Under the pieces are notes generated by a model. It was given only the letters and a program-made list of their open reading frames with translations. It searched no databases and was not told the DNA's origin. From CAUZFZ01 sp963579025 (lineage in GTDB: Bacteria > Planctomycetota > Planctomycetia > Planctomycetales > Planctomycetaceae): a DNA stretch of 43,300 nucleotides. Within the stretch, counting starts at the first letter, position 1. The number at the start of each line of letters is the position of its first letter. Shown here piece after piece: positions 23,469 through 31,681 of the stretch. The translations under genes and the position numbers were made by a program. The stretch covers positions 1 to 43,300 of the forward strand of contig CAUZFZ010000085.1 in NCBI GenBank assembly GCA_963579025.1. Direction: 5' to 3'.

Positions 23469-23565
23469 CCCCACCGACCCTGTGTCGGTGGATCCATGAT
23501 CGGCAGCTACGGCGCCGTTGTGGTAGCTGCCGGTCATGTTTCCACCGACGCGGGGTCGGGTGGGG
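23469..23565. repeat. Long imperfect inverted repeat after the ABC permease gene
   Basis: Arms 23469-23510 and 23523-23565 pair over about 42 bases with few mismatches and one bulge, around a 12-base loop. Each arm itself contains a smaller palindrome (CCGACCCTGTGTCGG and CCGACGCGGGGTCGG), so the element can also fold as two side hairpins. It begins 30 bases after the permease stop and may work as a terminator-like structure, but there is no T tract. Confidence 0.8.
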
Positions 23566-23603
23566 GATTTCGCAAATGCGCGCAGGCGAACAACACATCG
23601 ACG

Positions 23604-23740
23604 ACTAGTGCTCTGTCAGCGGCAAAAGTCAGGGTGGCTGGGGTCGAACGAAGTGAGCCCCCAGTCCGACAACGCTGGGGGCTCGCTTCGCTCGACCCCA
23701 GCCACCCAACCCTAAGTTTCCACCATGACAAAGCACTAGT
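23604..23740. mobile_element. MITE-like palindromic element (137 bases)
   Basis: The ends are 15-base inverted repeats differing at one base: ACTAGTGCTCTGTCA (23604-23618) and TGACAAAGCACTAGT (23726-23740). Inside, 23632-23664 and 23675-23707 form a 33-base inverted repeat with few mismatches around a 10-base loop. There is no coding capacity. Terminal repeats plus a long internal stem are what a miniature inverted-repeat element would show. A target duplication is not obvious. Confidence 0.75.
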
Positions 23741-23853
23741 AGTGTGAGCAGGTTGCGACATCATCCTCGTCCTCCCTGCCTTGGTTGCGGCCAGGGGCGG
23801 CACCGGGATGATACGCGGGAACCGACATGTTCCGCCGTCCGTGAGCCCGCACC

Positions 23854-24681
23854 ATGAAACTCTCGCTGTCCGTCCGAATTGCCGAAGCGGCCTGCAAGAC
23901 AAAGCTGAATGTGCCCTTCCGCGACATCCTCGATCTGGCGTGTGAGCTGGGCTATCGAGCGGTCTGCATGCGGGCCAGTGCCGGTGGGATCGACACGCCA
24001 CTTGATCAGCTCGAACAGATGCGACGTGACGTCCAAGACGCCGGGCTGTCCGTTTCCATGGTGACTGCCGATTCTGATGTGCCGCTCAACAACGACGACG
24101 GACCGAACAGCCTGCGGAACATCGGCCCGAGTCTGGACGTTGCCGCTGCCCTCGGTTGTGACCTGATTCGAGTCTGCCTGAAAACCGACGCGGATATTGA
24201 ACACGCTCAGCGGGCCGCCGAGCAGGCTGCTGAACGCAACATTCGGTTGGCGCACCAGTGTCACACAACGACGTTGTTCGAGCAGGTCGACCGGTCGCTG
24301 GAAGTGCTGGAAAAGATCGGGCGTCCAAACTTCGGTCTCATTTACGAACCAGCCAATCTGATGCTGTGCGGTGAGAAGTACGACGCATCCGCTCTGCTTC
24401 GCTTGAAGCCCTGGCTGATGAACGTCTATGTCCAGAATCATGCCCTGGACCCGAACGGCCCGGTCGCTTTGGAGACCTGGTGCCTGGGCGTTCGCCGTTT
24501 CCGGCACATTCCCATCTGGGAAGCCGGTGGAGTCGACTTTGACTCCGTGCTCACCGGTCTTCAGGCGATCGAGTATGACGGCTTCTTTACCGTCCACCAG
24601 GCGTACGCCGAGATCATGGGCCCACGTGAAGCGGCCGTCGAAAGCGCCGGTTATCTGCAACAGTTCGGCTGCTTCAAATAG
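23854..24681 (+). CDS. Sugar phosphate isomerase/epimerase-like TIM barrel
   Basis: This 275-residue cytoplasmic protein matches the xylose-isomerase-like TIM barrel (AP endonuclease family 2) superfamily. Features include an early SVRIAEAACKTKLNVPFRDILDLACELGYRAVCMRAS, a central helix-strand pattern with DLIRVCLK, then GLIYEPANLMLCGEKY, HALDPNG, and a C-terminal DGFFTVHQAY. Glu and His residues at strand ends could bind a divalent metal. Such proteins isomerise or epimerise sugars or inositols, but many planctomycete copies have no known substrate. ATG 23854 is used; its ribosome binding site is weak. The convergent FHA gene ends 40 bases downstream. Confidence 0.85.
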   Translation: MKLSLSVRIAEAACKTKLNVPFRDILDLACELGYRAVCMRASAGGIDTPLDQLEQMRRDVQDAGLSVSMVTADSDVPLNNDDGPNSLRNIGPSLDVAAALGCDLIRVCLKTDADIEHAQRAAEQAAERNIRLAHQCHTTTLFEQVDRSLEVLEKIGRPNFGLIYEPANLMLCGEKYDASALLRLKPWLMNVYVQNHALDPNGPVALETWCLGVRRFRHIPIWEAGGVDFDSVLTGLQAIEYDGFFTVHQAYAEIMGPREAAVESAGYLQQFGCFK

Positions 24682-24703
24682 TTCGCCGCGCCAGTGCGGG
24701 ATC

Positions 24704-24723
24704 GATCGGGCAGATGGCCGATC
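24704..24723. terminator. Small hairpin between convergent genes
   Basis: GATCGG (24704-24709) and CCGATC (24718-24723) form a 6-base stem with an 8-base loop, placed between the isomerase-like gene stop and the convergent FHA gene stop. It is a weak stem without a T tract, so a terminator role is only suggested by its position. Confidence 0.25.
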
Positions 24724-26329
24724 ATTTCTGGCAGTGCAGCATCAGTAGCGTCAGATCGTCGCTTTGGGCTGCGTTTCCAGCAAATCGACGTGCATCGTCG
24801 GCAACGGCCCGTATCAGGTCTTTCGGATCTGAGGCGTGTTGACGGGTGATGTCCCTGACCCGTTCCAGGCCATACAGCTCGCCATTGCTTGTCTGTGCCT
24901 CGGTCAGACCATCGGTATACGCGAGCAGAGTATCGCCGGGCTGAAGCTGGACGGTTTGAGTACTCACATTCAGGTCTGGAACCATTCCCAGTGGGGGGCC
25001 CGAGATGTCCGAATCTGGAATGTCGCTCATCCCGCTGCTCTGCTGTAACAGCGTGGGACAATGTCCCGCCGATGCGATTGAAAGTACACGTCGAGCGGGA
25101 TCAAGCAACATGACTACGCATGTCACGAAACGCGACGTTTCCTGAGCGACGAGCAACCGGTTCGTCCTCTCAAGGATGGCAGCCGGATCGTCGGAGTCCT
25201 CGAAACTGAGACGAATCGCAGCCCCCACACGAGCCATCAGCAATGCGGCTCCGACTCCCTTGCCGGCGACATCACCAATGGCCATCGCAATTCGACCGTC
25301 GGGAAGTGCGAAACTGTCAAGACAATCACCGCTAAGTTCGACCGCTGGCTGATAGTCTGATTCGATCTGGTATCCAGGCGCTTGCGGGAGTTTCCTTGGC
25401 ACAAGCAATCGCTGTAATTCGGCGGCGACGAGCAGTTCCTGTTCCTGAAGCTGCGATTTCAGGAACGCCGTGTGCAGTCGACTGTTTTCAAGTGCCTGAG
25501 CAGCAAACGTCGACACGGCCGCCAGCAATTCCAGATCCTCCATCGCGAACGGCATCCCTTCGCTCAGCCGGTCGATCTGAACGACGCCAAGTGACTCACC
25601 GTCACGACTGGGAAGCGGGGCGCACAACATCGACCGAATGTTCGATTCCTGCAACGACGTGCTCGCGTCAAAGCGGGTATCCTCCGCGACGTCATAGCTG
25701 AGGATGGCTTCAGAATTCTTCAGGACCTGGCGTGCCACACTGCGACTGATCGTCGCCGGGAACGTGCGGTCCTTTTGACAGCGGTAGCTCCTGAGATGAA
25801 TGTCGCCATCGCGGCGTGGCATCAGCACAAGGCCTCGATCCGCCTGAGAGAAAACGGACAGGAGGGAACGCAGCAGATTCTCGAGAATCTGATCCTCGGA
25901 CACGGAACCAGTGAGGCTGTGCGACACGTCCATCACAGCCTGAAGCCTGTCTTCAGGCCTGGACTGTCCTTGGACCGCGCTGCCGGATTCGACGAACAGC
26001 GTCCCCATGACTTCCGATGCCGACTCGATTGCCGGGACTGGATCATCAAGTCGAAAAAGCAACTGTTCCTTGTCGATTTGGAGCGAGTCACCGTCGTTCA
26101 GAGCCTGGCGACCCGAGATCTTCGTTCCATTCACGCGCGTTCCATTGCGGCTGCCAAGGTCCACGATCAGAAACGCGTCGTTTTCCCTGTGAATACATGC
26201 ATGTCGGCGGGAGACGTGTTTGCAGTCAAGCAGGATTTCGCACTGCGCGAGCCGTCCGATTACCATTCGAGGCTCGATCAGCGGAAAGCAGGAGCCTCCG
26301 TGGGACGAAAGCCATTCAAGTACTGCCAT
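24722..26329 (-). CDS. FHA - GAF - PP2C (SpoIIE-type) signalling phosphatase
   Basis: This 535-residue cytoplasmic signalling protein has three modules. Residues 1-95 are a forkhead-associated domain that binds phosphothreonine: MVIGRLAQCEILL, VSRRHACI and LGSRNGTRVNG are its hallmarks. Residues about 125-290 are a GAF sensor (HSLTGSVSEDQILENLLRSL, LCAPLPSRDGESLGVVQIDR). Residues about 330-535 are a PP2C/SpoIIE Ser/Thr phosphatase with metal-binding aspartates in GDCLDSF, AIGDVAGKGVGAALLMA, LLAYTDGLTEAQ and SDDLTLLML. It resembles RsbU-type regulators that dephosphorylate an anti-sigma antagonist. No partner kinase or sigma factor is nearby. GAGGG precedes the ATG by 6 bases. Confidence 0.93.
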   Translation of the reverse strand: MAVLEWLSSHGGSCFPLIEPRMVIGRLAQCEILLDCKHVSRRHACIHRENDAFLIVDLGSRNGTRVNGTKISGRQALNDGDSLQIDKEQLLFRLDDPVPAIESASEVMGTLFVESGSAVQGQSRPEDRLQAVMDVSHSLTGSVSEDQILENLLRSLLSVFSQADRGLVLMPRRDGDIHLRSYRCQKDRTFPATISRSVARQVLKNSEAILSYDVAEDTRFDASTSLQESNIRSMLCAPLPSRDGESLGVVQIDRLSEGMPFAMEDLELLAAVSTFAAQALENSRLHTAFLKSQLQEQELLVAAELQRLLVPRKLPQAPGYQIESDYQPAVELSGDCLDSFALPDGRIAMAIGDVAGKGVGAALLMARVGAAIRLSFEDSDDPAAILERTNRLLVAQETSRFVTCVVMLLDPARRVLSIASAGHCPTLLQQSSGMSDIPDSDISGPPLGMVPDLNVSTQTVQLQPGDTLLAYTDGLTEAQTSNGELYGLERVRDITRQHASDPKDLIRAVADDARRFAGNAAQSDDLTLLMLHCQK

Positions 26330-26589
26330 TAGTCGCCCTCAGTTTTCGTTGGCGGGTCATTAAACCTGCCGGCCCGTTCAGCGTGAATTCCCTCAGGACG
26401 ACTGTTTTCTCGAGGAGAGAGTGATTCTGCAACCACGTGAAGACTCTGCCAGTAACGGCACGTCCTGCAACGCCAGCAATTCGGGCGCCTATTCCGGACC
26501 CGCCACCTGCGCGACATGATTGCACGAAAGCAGTCGCGACCGTAAGTCAGTCAGCGAGTGGAACGACTTTTTCAAGGGGTACGACGACC

Positions 26590-27492
26590 ATGCGAAGTCA
26601 GAAACAGGAATTGAGCAGTCCAGGCCGTCGTGCATTTCTGAAGAACGGAGTGCTGGTGATGACGGCCGCGACCGTGAATGCCTCGTCGGTGTTCGCGAAC
26701 GAGCCGCATCAGCAGTCCGCGCTGAAAATTGGCCTGGTCACCGACCTGCACTATGCCGACAAGGCCGCGGCAGGTTCCCGACATTACCGGGAGACGCCAG
26801 ATAAGCTGGCCGAAGCTGCTGGAAAACTCGGCCAGCACGCACCGGAATTCATCGTCGAACTCGGCGACTTCATTGATGCCGCGGACTCCGTATCCACGGA
26901 ACTCAGCTATCTGAAACGTATCAACCGGGATTTCCGGGCAATCTGCAGGAACCGCCATTACGTGCTGGGCAATCACTGCGTCCACACGCTGACCAAACAG
27001 GAATTCCTCGACGGTGTGGAACAGAAGCGATCGTTCTATTCCTTCGACGCTGGCGGCTTTCATTTCGTCGTGCTGGACTCGTGCTTCCGCAGCGATGGGA
27101 AGCCGTACGGGCGCAAAAACTTCGAGTGGACGGATCCGAACATCCCCGATGACCAGGTCGAATGGCTGAAGGCCGACTTGAAAGAAACGTCGAAGAAGTC
27201 AGTCATCTTTGCTCATCAGAGGCTGGATGTTGCGAATCACTACGGCGTCAGGAATGCGGCCGAAGTACGAAAGGTGCTGGAGAAGACCGGCGACGTGCTG
27301 GCGGTATTTCAGGGCCACAGTCATAAGAACGATCACAGAGAAATCGGCGGCATTCATTACTGCACACTGGTCGCCATGGTCGAGGGGTCTGGAGCCGAGA
27401 ATAACGGCTACTCCGTAATGAGCCTGGCTCTTGACGGGACGATCGAGGTCACCGGATTTCGCAAACAGGGCCAGTACACGTGGCCCTCATAA
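26590..27492 (+). CDS. Tat-exported calcineurin-like metallophosphoesterase
   Basis: This 300-residue protein is a calcineurin-fold phosphoesterase. ATG 26590 is chosen because AAGGGG lies about 10 bases upstream and the peptide then begins with a Tat signal (PGRRAFLKNGVLVMTAATV, cleaved near SVFA); the frame upstream to 26437 lacks a signal. Metal-binding motifs are in order: TDLHYAD (Asp and His), ELGDFID, LGNHC (usual GNHD or GNHE, with Cys in the last place), a mid-region His in FAHQRLD, and QGHSHKND. Relatives hydrolyse phosphomonoesters, diesters or nucleotides outside the cytoplasm. It sits between the convergent FHA and pyrimidine genes with no obvious partner. Confidence 0.88.
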   Translation: MRSQKQELSSPGRRAFLKNGVLVMTAATVNASSVFANEPHQQSALKIGLVTDLHYADKAAAGSRHYRETPDKLAEAAGKLGQHAPEFIVELGDFIDAADSVSTELSYLKRINRDFRAICRNRHYVLGNHCVHTLTKQEFLDGVEQKRSFYSFDAGGFHFVVLDSCFRSDGKPYGRKNFEWTDPNIPDDQVEWLKADLKETSKKSVIFAHQRLDVANHYGVRNAAEVRKVLEKTGDVLAVFQGHSHKNDHREIGGIHYCTLVAMVEGSGAENNGYSVMSLALDGTIEVTGFRKQGQYTWPS

Positions 27493-27636
27493 GGCGTGCG
27501 GCAATTGAGAATTTACGAACGCCCCCGACTTTACGTCGGGGGTTCTCGCGTCTTTGCACTACCGATTGCGTAGTGCAGAAACGCGAGAACCCCTGAGATA
27601 AACTCAGGGGCGGTAAATTCTCATCCACCGCACGCC
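27493..27636. repeat. Long nested inverted repeat between convergent genes
   Basis: Arms 27493-27562 and 27570-27636 pair over most of their 70 bases around a 7-base loop. Each arm contains its own hairpin, CCCCCGACTTTACGTCGGGGG in the left and CCCCTGAGATAAACTCAGGGG in the right, so the RNA could form a cloverleaf-like shape. It starts directly after the metallophosphoesterase stop and ends 49 bases before the convergent dihydroorotase-like stop. A bidirectional terminator or a mobile palindrome are both possible. Confidence 0.85.
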
Positions 27637-27685
27637 CCAGGCGAGTTTTGTCCAAACGAATCGAACTCAACCACAGTCGCTGGCG

Positions 27686-28954
27686 TCAACTTCGGACTTC
27701 GCCACTGACGATCACTGTGTCAGCGCGGCCTCGCACGGGGCGACCGGCGAACGGTGTATTGCGGCTCTTCGAGCGAAACTGCTGCGGGTCGATTGTCCAT
27801 TCAACGTCTGGATCGATGATCGTGATATCTGCGTCCGCCCCGGATTGCAGTGTGCCCTTCTGAATTCCCAGCAGCGCTGCCGGGCCTGTCGTAAGCTTCG
27901 ACAGCAGTTGTGGCCAGGTGAGATGACCAGGCGCGATCAGCGTCTCAATGCAGATGGGTAGCAGCGTTTCCAGACCGACGATTCCAAACGGAGCGATATC
28001 CAGTTCCCGGTCTTTCTTCTCAGCCGCCCAAGGCTGATGGTCCGAGCTGATAATGCCAATCGTGTCGTCCTTCAGCCCTTCGATGAGTGCCTCTATATGC
28101 GACTCAGGCCGCAGTGGCGGATTCACTTTGAAGTGAGATTCGAACGACTGCAGCTCGCAATGCGTCAGCGCGAGATGATGCGGTGTCACATCGCAGGTCA
28201 CTTGAACGCCGTTCTGCTGAGCCCGACGAATCAGTTCGACACTGACCGGTGTGGATACGCACATGAGGTGCAGTCGGCCTTCAGTGCGGGCAGCCAGAGC
28301 AATGTCCCGGCTGACCATAATGTTCTCAGCCGCCGACGGAATGCCCGACAGACCCAGCAGTGTCGAGTAATAGCCTTCGTGCATGACGCCTTTTTTTACC
28401 AGCTCGGGAACCTGCGGCACGTTGCACACGGCACACCCGAACATGCGGGCATATTCAAGAGCGCGCCACATGATTTCGGCATTCGCAATTGGTCGCTTGC
28501 CATCCGTGAGTGCAACAGCACCGCCCTCAACAAGCTGTCCGATCTCTGCGAGTTCCTCACCGTGAAGTCCTTTGGTGACGGCTCCCAGCGGAAACACGTT
28601 GCAGTTGCGTGCCCGGTCGGCCAGCAGAAACACGAACTCGGCCGCCGCCCGATTGTCGAGCGGCGGGGACGTCTCGGGCAGACAGGCGATGCTGGTAAAG
28701 CCACCAGCCAGAGCGGCCGCCGTACCGGTCGCTGTGGTCTCATCCTCTTCGTTGCCTGGTTCTCGCAGGGCAACGTGCGCGTCAATCAGGCCAGGAGACA
28801 CGATCTTGCCGCTGGCATCGATCACGCTGTCGGCCACTGTCGTCTGGCTGTCGATTCCGACAATCCGATCATCGCGGATTAGCAGATGACCGACGCGATC
28901 GATGTTCTGACTCGGATCAATGATCCGGCCATTGCGAATCAAAATCGTCGTCAC
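27686..28954 (-). CDS. pyrC': Dihydroorotase-like protein lacking zinc ligands (pseudo-DHOase)
   Basis: This 422-residue protein has the class I dihydroorotase fold and length, but its metal site is degraded. The usual DxHxHLREPG is DAHVALREPG, so the second His (residue 62) is Ala. The usual HCED is NVPQ near 178-181. The HVST histidine is Cys232 (LMCVST). Only His60, the Asp in ALTDG and Asp305 (SSDHQPW, usual DHAPH) remain. It should therefore be inactive. In Pseudomonas and relatives an inactive DHOase of this type is a structural subunit that assembles with aspartate transcarbamoylase, and here it overlaps pyrB (GTGA at 28954-28951, GTG start). An active DHOase must then be encoded elsewhere. 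An unusual active enzyme with altered ligands cannot be fully excluded. Confidence 0.88.
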   Translation of the reverse strand: MTTILIRNGRIIDPSQNIDRVGHLLIRDDRIVGIDSQTTVADSVIDASGKIVSPGLIDAHVALREPGNEEDETTATGTAAALAGGFTSIACLPETSPPLDNRAAAEFVFLLADRARNCNVFPLGAVTKGLHGEELAEIGQLVEGGAVALTDGKRPIANAEIMWRALEYARMFGCAVCNVPQVPELVKKGVMHEGYYSTLLGLSGIPSAAENIMVSRDIALAARTEGRLHLMCVSTPVSVELIRRAQQNGVQVTCDVTPHHLALTHCELQSFESHFKVNPPLRPESHIEALIEGLKDDTIGIISSDHQPWAAEKKDRELDIAPFGIVGLETLLPICIETLIAPGHLTWPQLLSKLTTGPAALLGIQKGTLQSGADADITIIDPDVEWTIDPQQFRSKSRNTPFAGRPVRGRADTVIVSGEVRS

Positions 28955-29931
28955 TGGTTCGTGCCTCCATTCAGTTCCTGCCGCCGCTGTTGAATCAGAT
29001 AAAGCACGGCCATGCGGACGAGTACTCCGTTGGTGACCTGATCCAGGATCACCGAATGCGGTCCGTCTGCAACATCCGGGGTCAGTTCGACGCCGCGATT
29101 GATCGGACCCGGTGCCAGAATCAGCACGTCTTTCTTCGCCTTGCGAATGCGATCGCCATTCATTCCGAAGAAGTGCGCGTACTCTTCGATCGACGGGAAG
29201 TACGCGCTGCGCTGTCGTTCGAACTGAATCCGCAGCAGGTTGATGCAGTCAGTTTCAGCCAGCACTTCGTCCAGGCTGTGCGAAACCTCAACACCCAGCT
29301 TCTCAATATGTGGCGGAATCAAAGTCGAAGGCCCGCAGACGATGACACGTGCTCCCAGCTTCGTCAGTCCCCAGATGTTGGAGCGGGCCACGCGGCTGTG
29401 CAGAATGTCGCCGACCAGAGTGACCGTCAGACCTTCCAGACTGCCGCGGTTTTCACGAATTGTGAAGATGTCGAGCAGCGCCTGAGTGGGATGTTCGTGC
29501 ATGCCATCGCCAGCGTTGACCACGCTGGCCTTCAGATGCCGGGTGAGCAACTGCGGAGTACCGGACGAGCTGTGCCGTACGACAACCTGGCTGACACCCA
29601 TGGCCTCGATGTTGCGGGCGGTGTCCAGGAATGTCTCGCCTTTGGACAGACTGCTGCCGGACGACGAGAAATCGACGGTGTCGGCACTCAGTCGTTTGGC
29701 CGCCAGACTGAAACTGGCGCGTGTGCGCGTGGATGGCTCGAAGAACAGATTTGCCACCACAGTTCCGGCCAGAGCCCCGATCCGAGTTTCTCCAGCTTCA
29801 CCCATGCGTTTGAATTCGGCGGTCTGGTCGAGGATCGCCGTAATCTCCCCGGCCGTCAGATCCTGCAAACCGATGAGGTGCTTGCGAGTCCAGACGGCAG
29901 AAGTAGCGGGGTCTTGACCGGTTGCGGCCAT
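28951..29931 (-). CDS. pyrB: Aspartate carbamoyltransferase catalytic subunit
   Basis: This enzyme makes N-carbamoyl-L-aspartate from carbamoyl phosphate and aspartate, the second step of UMP synthesis. The 326-residue protein keeps all the main catalytic motifs: FEPSTRTRASF (carbamoyl phosphate site), SLSKGET (active-site Lys), VVVRHSSSGTP, GMHEHPTQALLD, GDILHSRVARSN, LRIQFERQ and LAPGPINRGVEL. AGGGA lies 7 bases before ATG 29931. Its stop overlaps the GTG start of the dihydroorotase-like gene, implying coupled synthesis of two subunits of one complex. No PyrI regulatory chain and no PyrR-type attenuator was seen upstream. Confidence 0.95.
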   Translation of the reverse strand: MAATGQDPATSAVWTRKHLIGLQDLTAGEITAILDQTAEFKRMGEAGETRIGALAGTVVANLFFEPSTRTRASFSLAAKRLSADTVDFSSSGSSLSKGETFLDTARNIEAMGVSQVVVRHSSSGTPQLLTRHLKASVVNAGDGMHEHPTQALLDIFTIRENRGSLEGLTVTLVGDILHSRVARSNIWGLTKLGARVIVCGPSTLIPPHIEKLGVEVSHSLDEVLAETDCINLLRIQFERQRSAYFPSIEEYAHFFGMNGDRIRKAKKDVLILAPGPINRGVELTPDVADGPHSVILDQVTNGVLVRMAVLYLIQQRRQELNGGTNQ

Positions 29932-30055
29932 CTGACTTCCCTCGGGGCGGGAACGGGCGGGAAATACCTCCGTGCGGCTGTGTCAAAGGCATTCGACCAG
30001 CCGAACTGCGAGGATACCAGGCTCGCATCTGCCATTCAAACTCAGGAGATTCAGG

Positions 30056-31429
30056 ATGCCTCGTTTCACGCTGTTTGCCGCGATAGTTCTGGGAACTGCC
30101 ACGATGATTTTCGTGGCGACCCGTTCTTCCGATTCCGCGCAGAAAACCGCCGAGCGTGTCGCGTCCGACGCATCGGTACGCGATTTCGGTGCTCGCGGCG
30201 ACGGAAGCACGGACGACACCACCGCGTTTCAGTCCGCCGTCGATTCCGGAATCGGCAGCATCCGGATTCCAGCCGGTCGTTATCGACTGACGCGTCCGGT
30301 TGAAATTGACCTGGGCAGGAACGGGCCGGTGTCCCTGTCGGGCGACGGCACGGCGAAGATCATCATGGCAGGAGCCGGGCCGGCGTTTCGAGTGGTCGGC
30401 ACACACGGTGGAACCGCCGCGCCGCACACGGTTCAGCCGAACGTCTGGGACGGCCAAAGAACACCCTGTCTGGATGGCATCGAAGTCGAAGGTGCTCATC
30501 CGGAAGCGGACGGCTTTGAAGTCAGCGGCACCATGCAGCCCATCCTGACGCGACTCAGCGTCCGCAACGCGCGGCACGGCATTGTGTTGACGAAACGCAA
30601 TCGCAACGTCGTCATCGCGCATTGTCATCTGTACGACAACCACGGCGTCGGTCTGTTGCTCGACAAGTTGAACCTGCACCAGATCAACGTGACCAACTGC
30701 CATATCAGCTACAACGACCAGGGCGGCATCGTCGTCCGCGACAGCGAGATCCGGAACCTGCAGATCGGTACCTGCGACATCGAGGGCAACATGAGCCCCG
30801 ACGAGGATCCGACAGCGAATATCCTGATTGATGCCCGGACAAGTTCCGTACGGGAAGTGGCCATTGTCGGCTGCACGCTGCAGCACAACCACACGTCACC
30901 AGACTCAGCCAACATTCGGTGCATCGGACGCAGCGCCACGGAGAATCAGAAGATCGGCCACATGACGATCTCGGACAACGTCCTCAGCGATGTCGCCGTG
31001 AACGTCCATCTGAAGTACTGCCGTGGAGTCATCATCACCGGCAACACATTCTGGAAAGGCTTCGCTCAGAACCTGCTGGTCGAAGATTCGTCCGACATCG
31101 TCGTTGGCCCCAATCTCATGGACCGCAACCCGGATTACCGCCCGGCCGACAGCGCAAACACCGTCGTTTTTCGAAACTGCCGAGACTGCACGGTTTCCAG
31201 TCTGCACCTCAACAACGCGCTGGAAGACCCCGCGTTGCTGCTGGAACACTGCACCTTCTTCAATGTCACCGGATGCACGATCGTGGACTGTCCGCAGGGC
31301 GGCATTGTCTTAAGAAACAGCGAGAAGTGCCGAGTTGCCGGCTGCCTGATTCGTCACGCTGACGACGTCAAAGGCATACACGTCGAGGGCGGTGGTCATC
31401 ACCTGATTCAGAACAACGACTTTCCGTGA
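30056..31429 (+). CDS. Secreted right-handed parallel beta-helix protein (pectate-lyase-3-like start)
   Basis: This protein of 457 residues is predicted to be secreted or membrane-anchored. ATG 30056 has AGGAG about 7 bases upstream, and the N-terminus is a signal or anchor (FTLFAAIVLGTATMIFVAT). A pectate-lyase-3-type opening follows at about 42-100: VRDFGARGDGSTDDTTAFQSA, with GSIRIPAGRYRL. The rest is a run of parallel beta-helix rungs of about 22-25 residues (NVVIAHCHLYDNHGVGL, INVTNCHISYNDQGGIVV, MTISDNVL, GVIITGNTFW, CTVSSLHLNN). Such folds bind or cleave polysaccharides. No catalytic residues were assigned. It diverges from pyrB with 124 bases between the starts. Confidence 0.85.
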   Translation: MPRFTLFAAIVLGTATMIFVATRSSDSAQKTAERVASDASVRDFGARGDGSTDDTTAFQSAVDSGIGSIRIPAGRYRLTRPVEIDLGRNGPVSLSGDGTAKIIMAGAGPAFRVVGTHGGTAAPHTVQPNVWDGQRTPCLDGIEVEGAHPEADGFEVSGTMQPILTRLSVRNARHGIVLTKRNRNVVIAHCHLYDNHGVGLLLDKLNLHQINVTNCHISYNDQGGIVVRDSEIRNLQIGTCDIEGNMSPDEDPTANILIDARTSSVREVAIVGCTLQHNHTSPDSANIRCIGRSATENQKIGHMTISDNVLSDVAVNVHLKYCRGVIITGNTFWKGFAQNLLVEDSSDIVVGPNLMDRNPDYRPADSANTVVFRNCRDCTVSSLHLNNALEDPALLLEHCTFFNVTGCTIVDCPQGGIVLRNSEKCRVAGCLIRHADDVKGIHVEGGGHHLIQNNDFP

Positions 31430-31681
31430 AGTCGAAACCCGCAGGGTGAAACTGGTGACTCAGACTGCCAACACGTAAGCACCGGACTTCGGCACAGCAG
31501 GGGCGGAAAGTAATCCGTCTGCCGTATGGGTCAGTTTCACTCACTCATTGCTGGCATCCAGCGAGTTTCGGATTCAGAATTGAGGCCGTTGATCAGCCCA
31601 TACCGGTCACGCGTTTGACGCCCTGGTGTCCTTTGCCCAACTTACACTGATTAACGACGCTCATACGTTCCAGGTGGCTGC

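Larger units (their letters stand above)
23440..23853. other. Intergenic region with two palindromic elements
   Basis: This 414-base gap separates the ABC permease and the isomerase-like gene, both rightward. It holds a 42-base-arm palindrome (23469-23565) directly after the permease stop, and a MITE-like element (23604-23740). The last 110 bases should contain a promoter for the next gene, but no convincing boxes were seen. No gene is supported. Confidence 0.55.

Noticed and set aside
22708..23598. Leftward frame of 296 codons opposite the ABC permease
   Set aside because: The permease has clear membrane topology in the other direction; this frame begins within a palindromic repeat and has no family features.
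28990..30303. Plus-strand frame of 437 codons antisense to pyrB
   Set aside because: pyrB has all catalytic motifs on the other strand; this frame has no ribosome binding site or recognisable domain.
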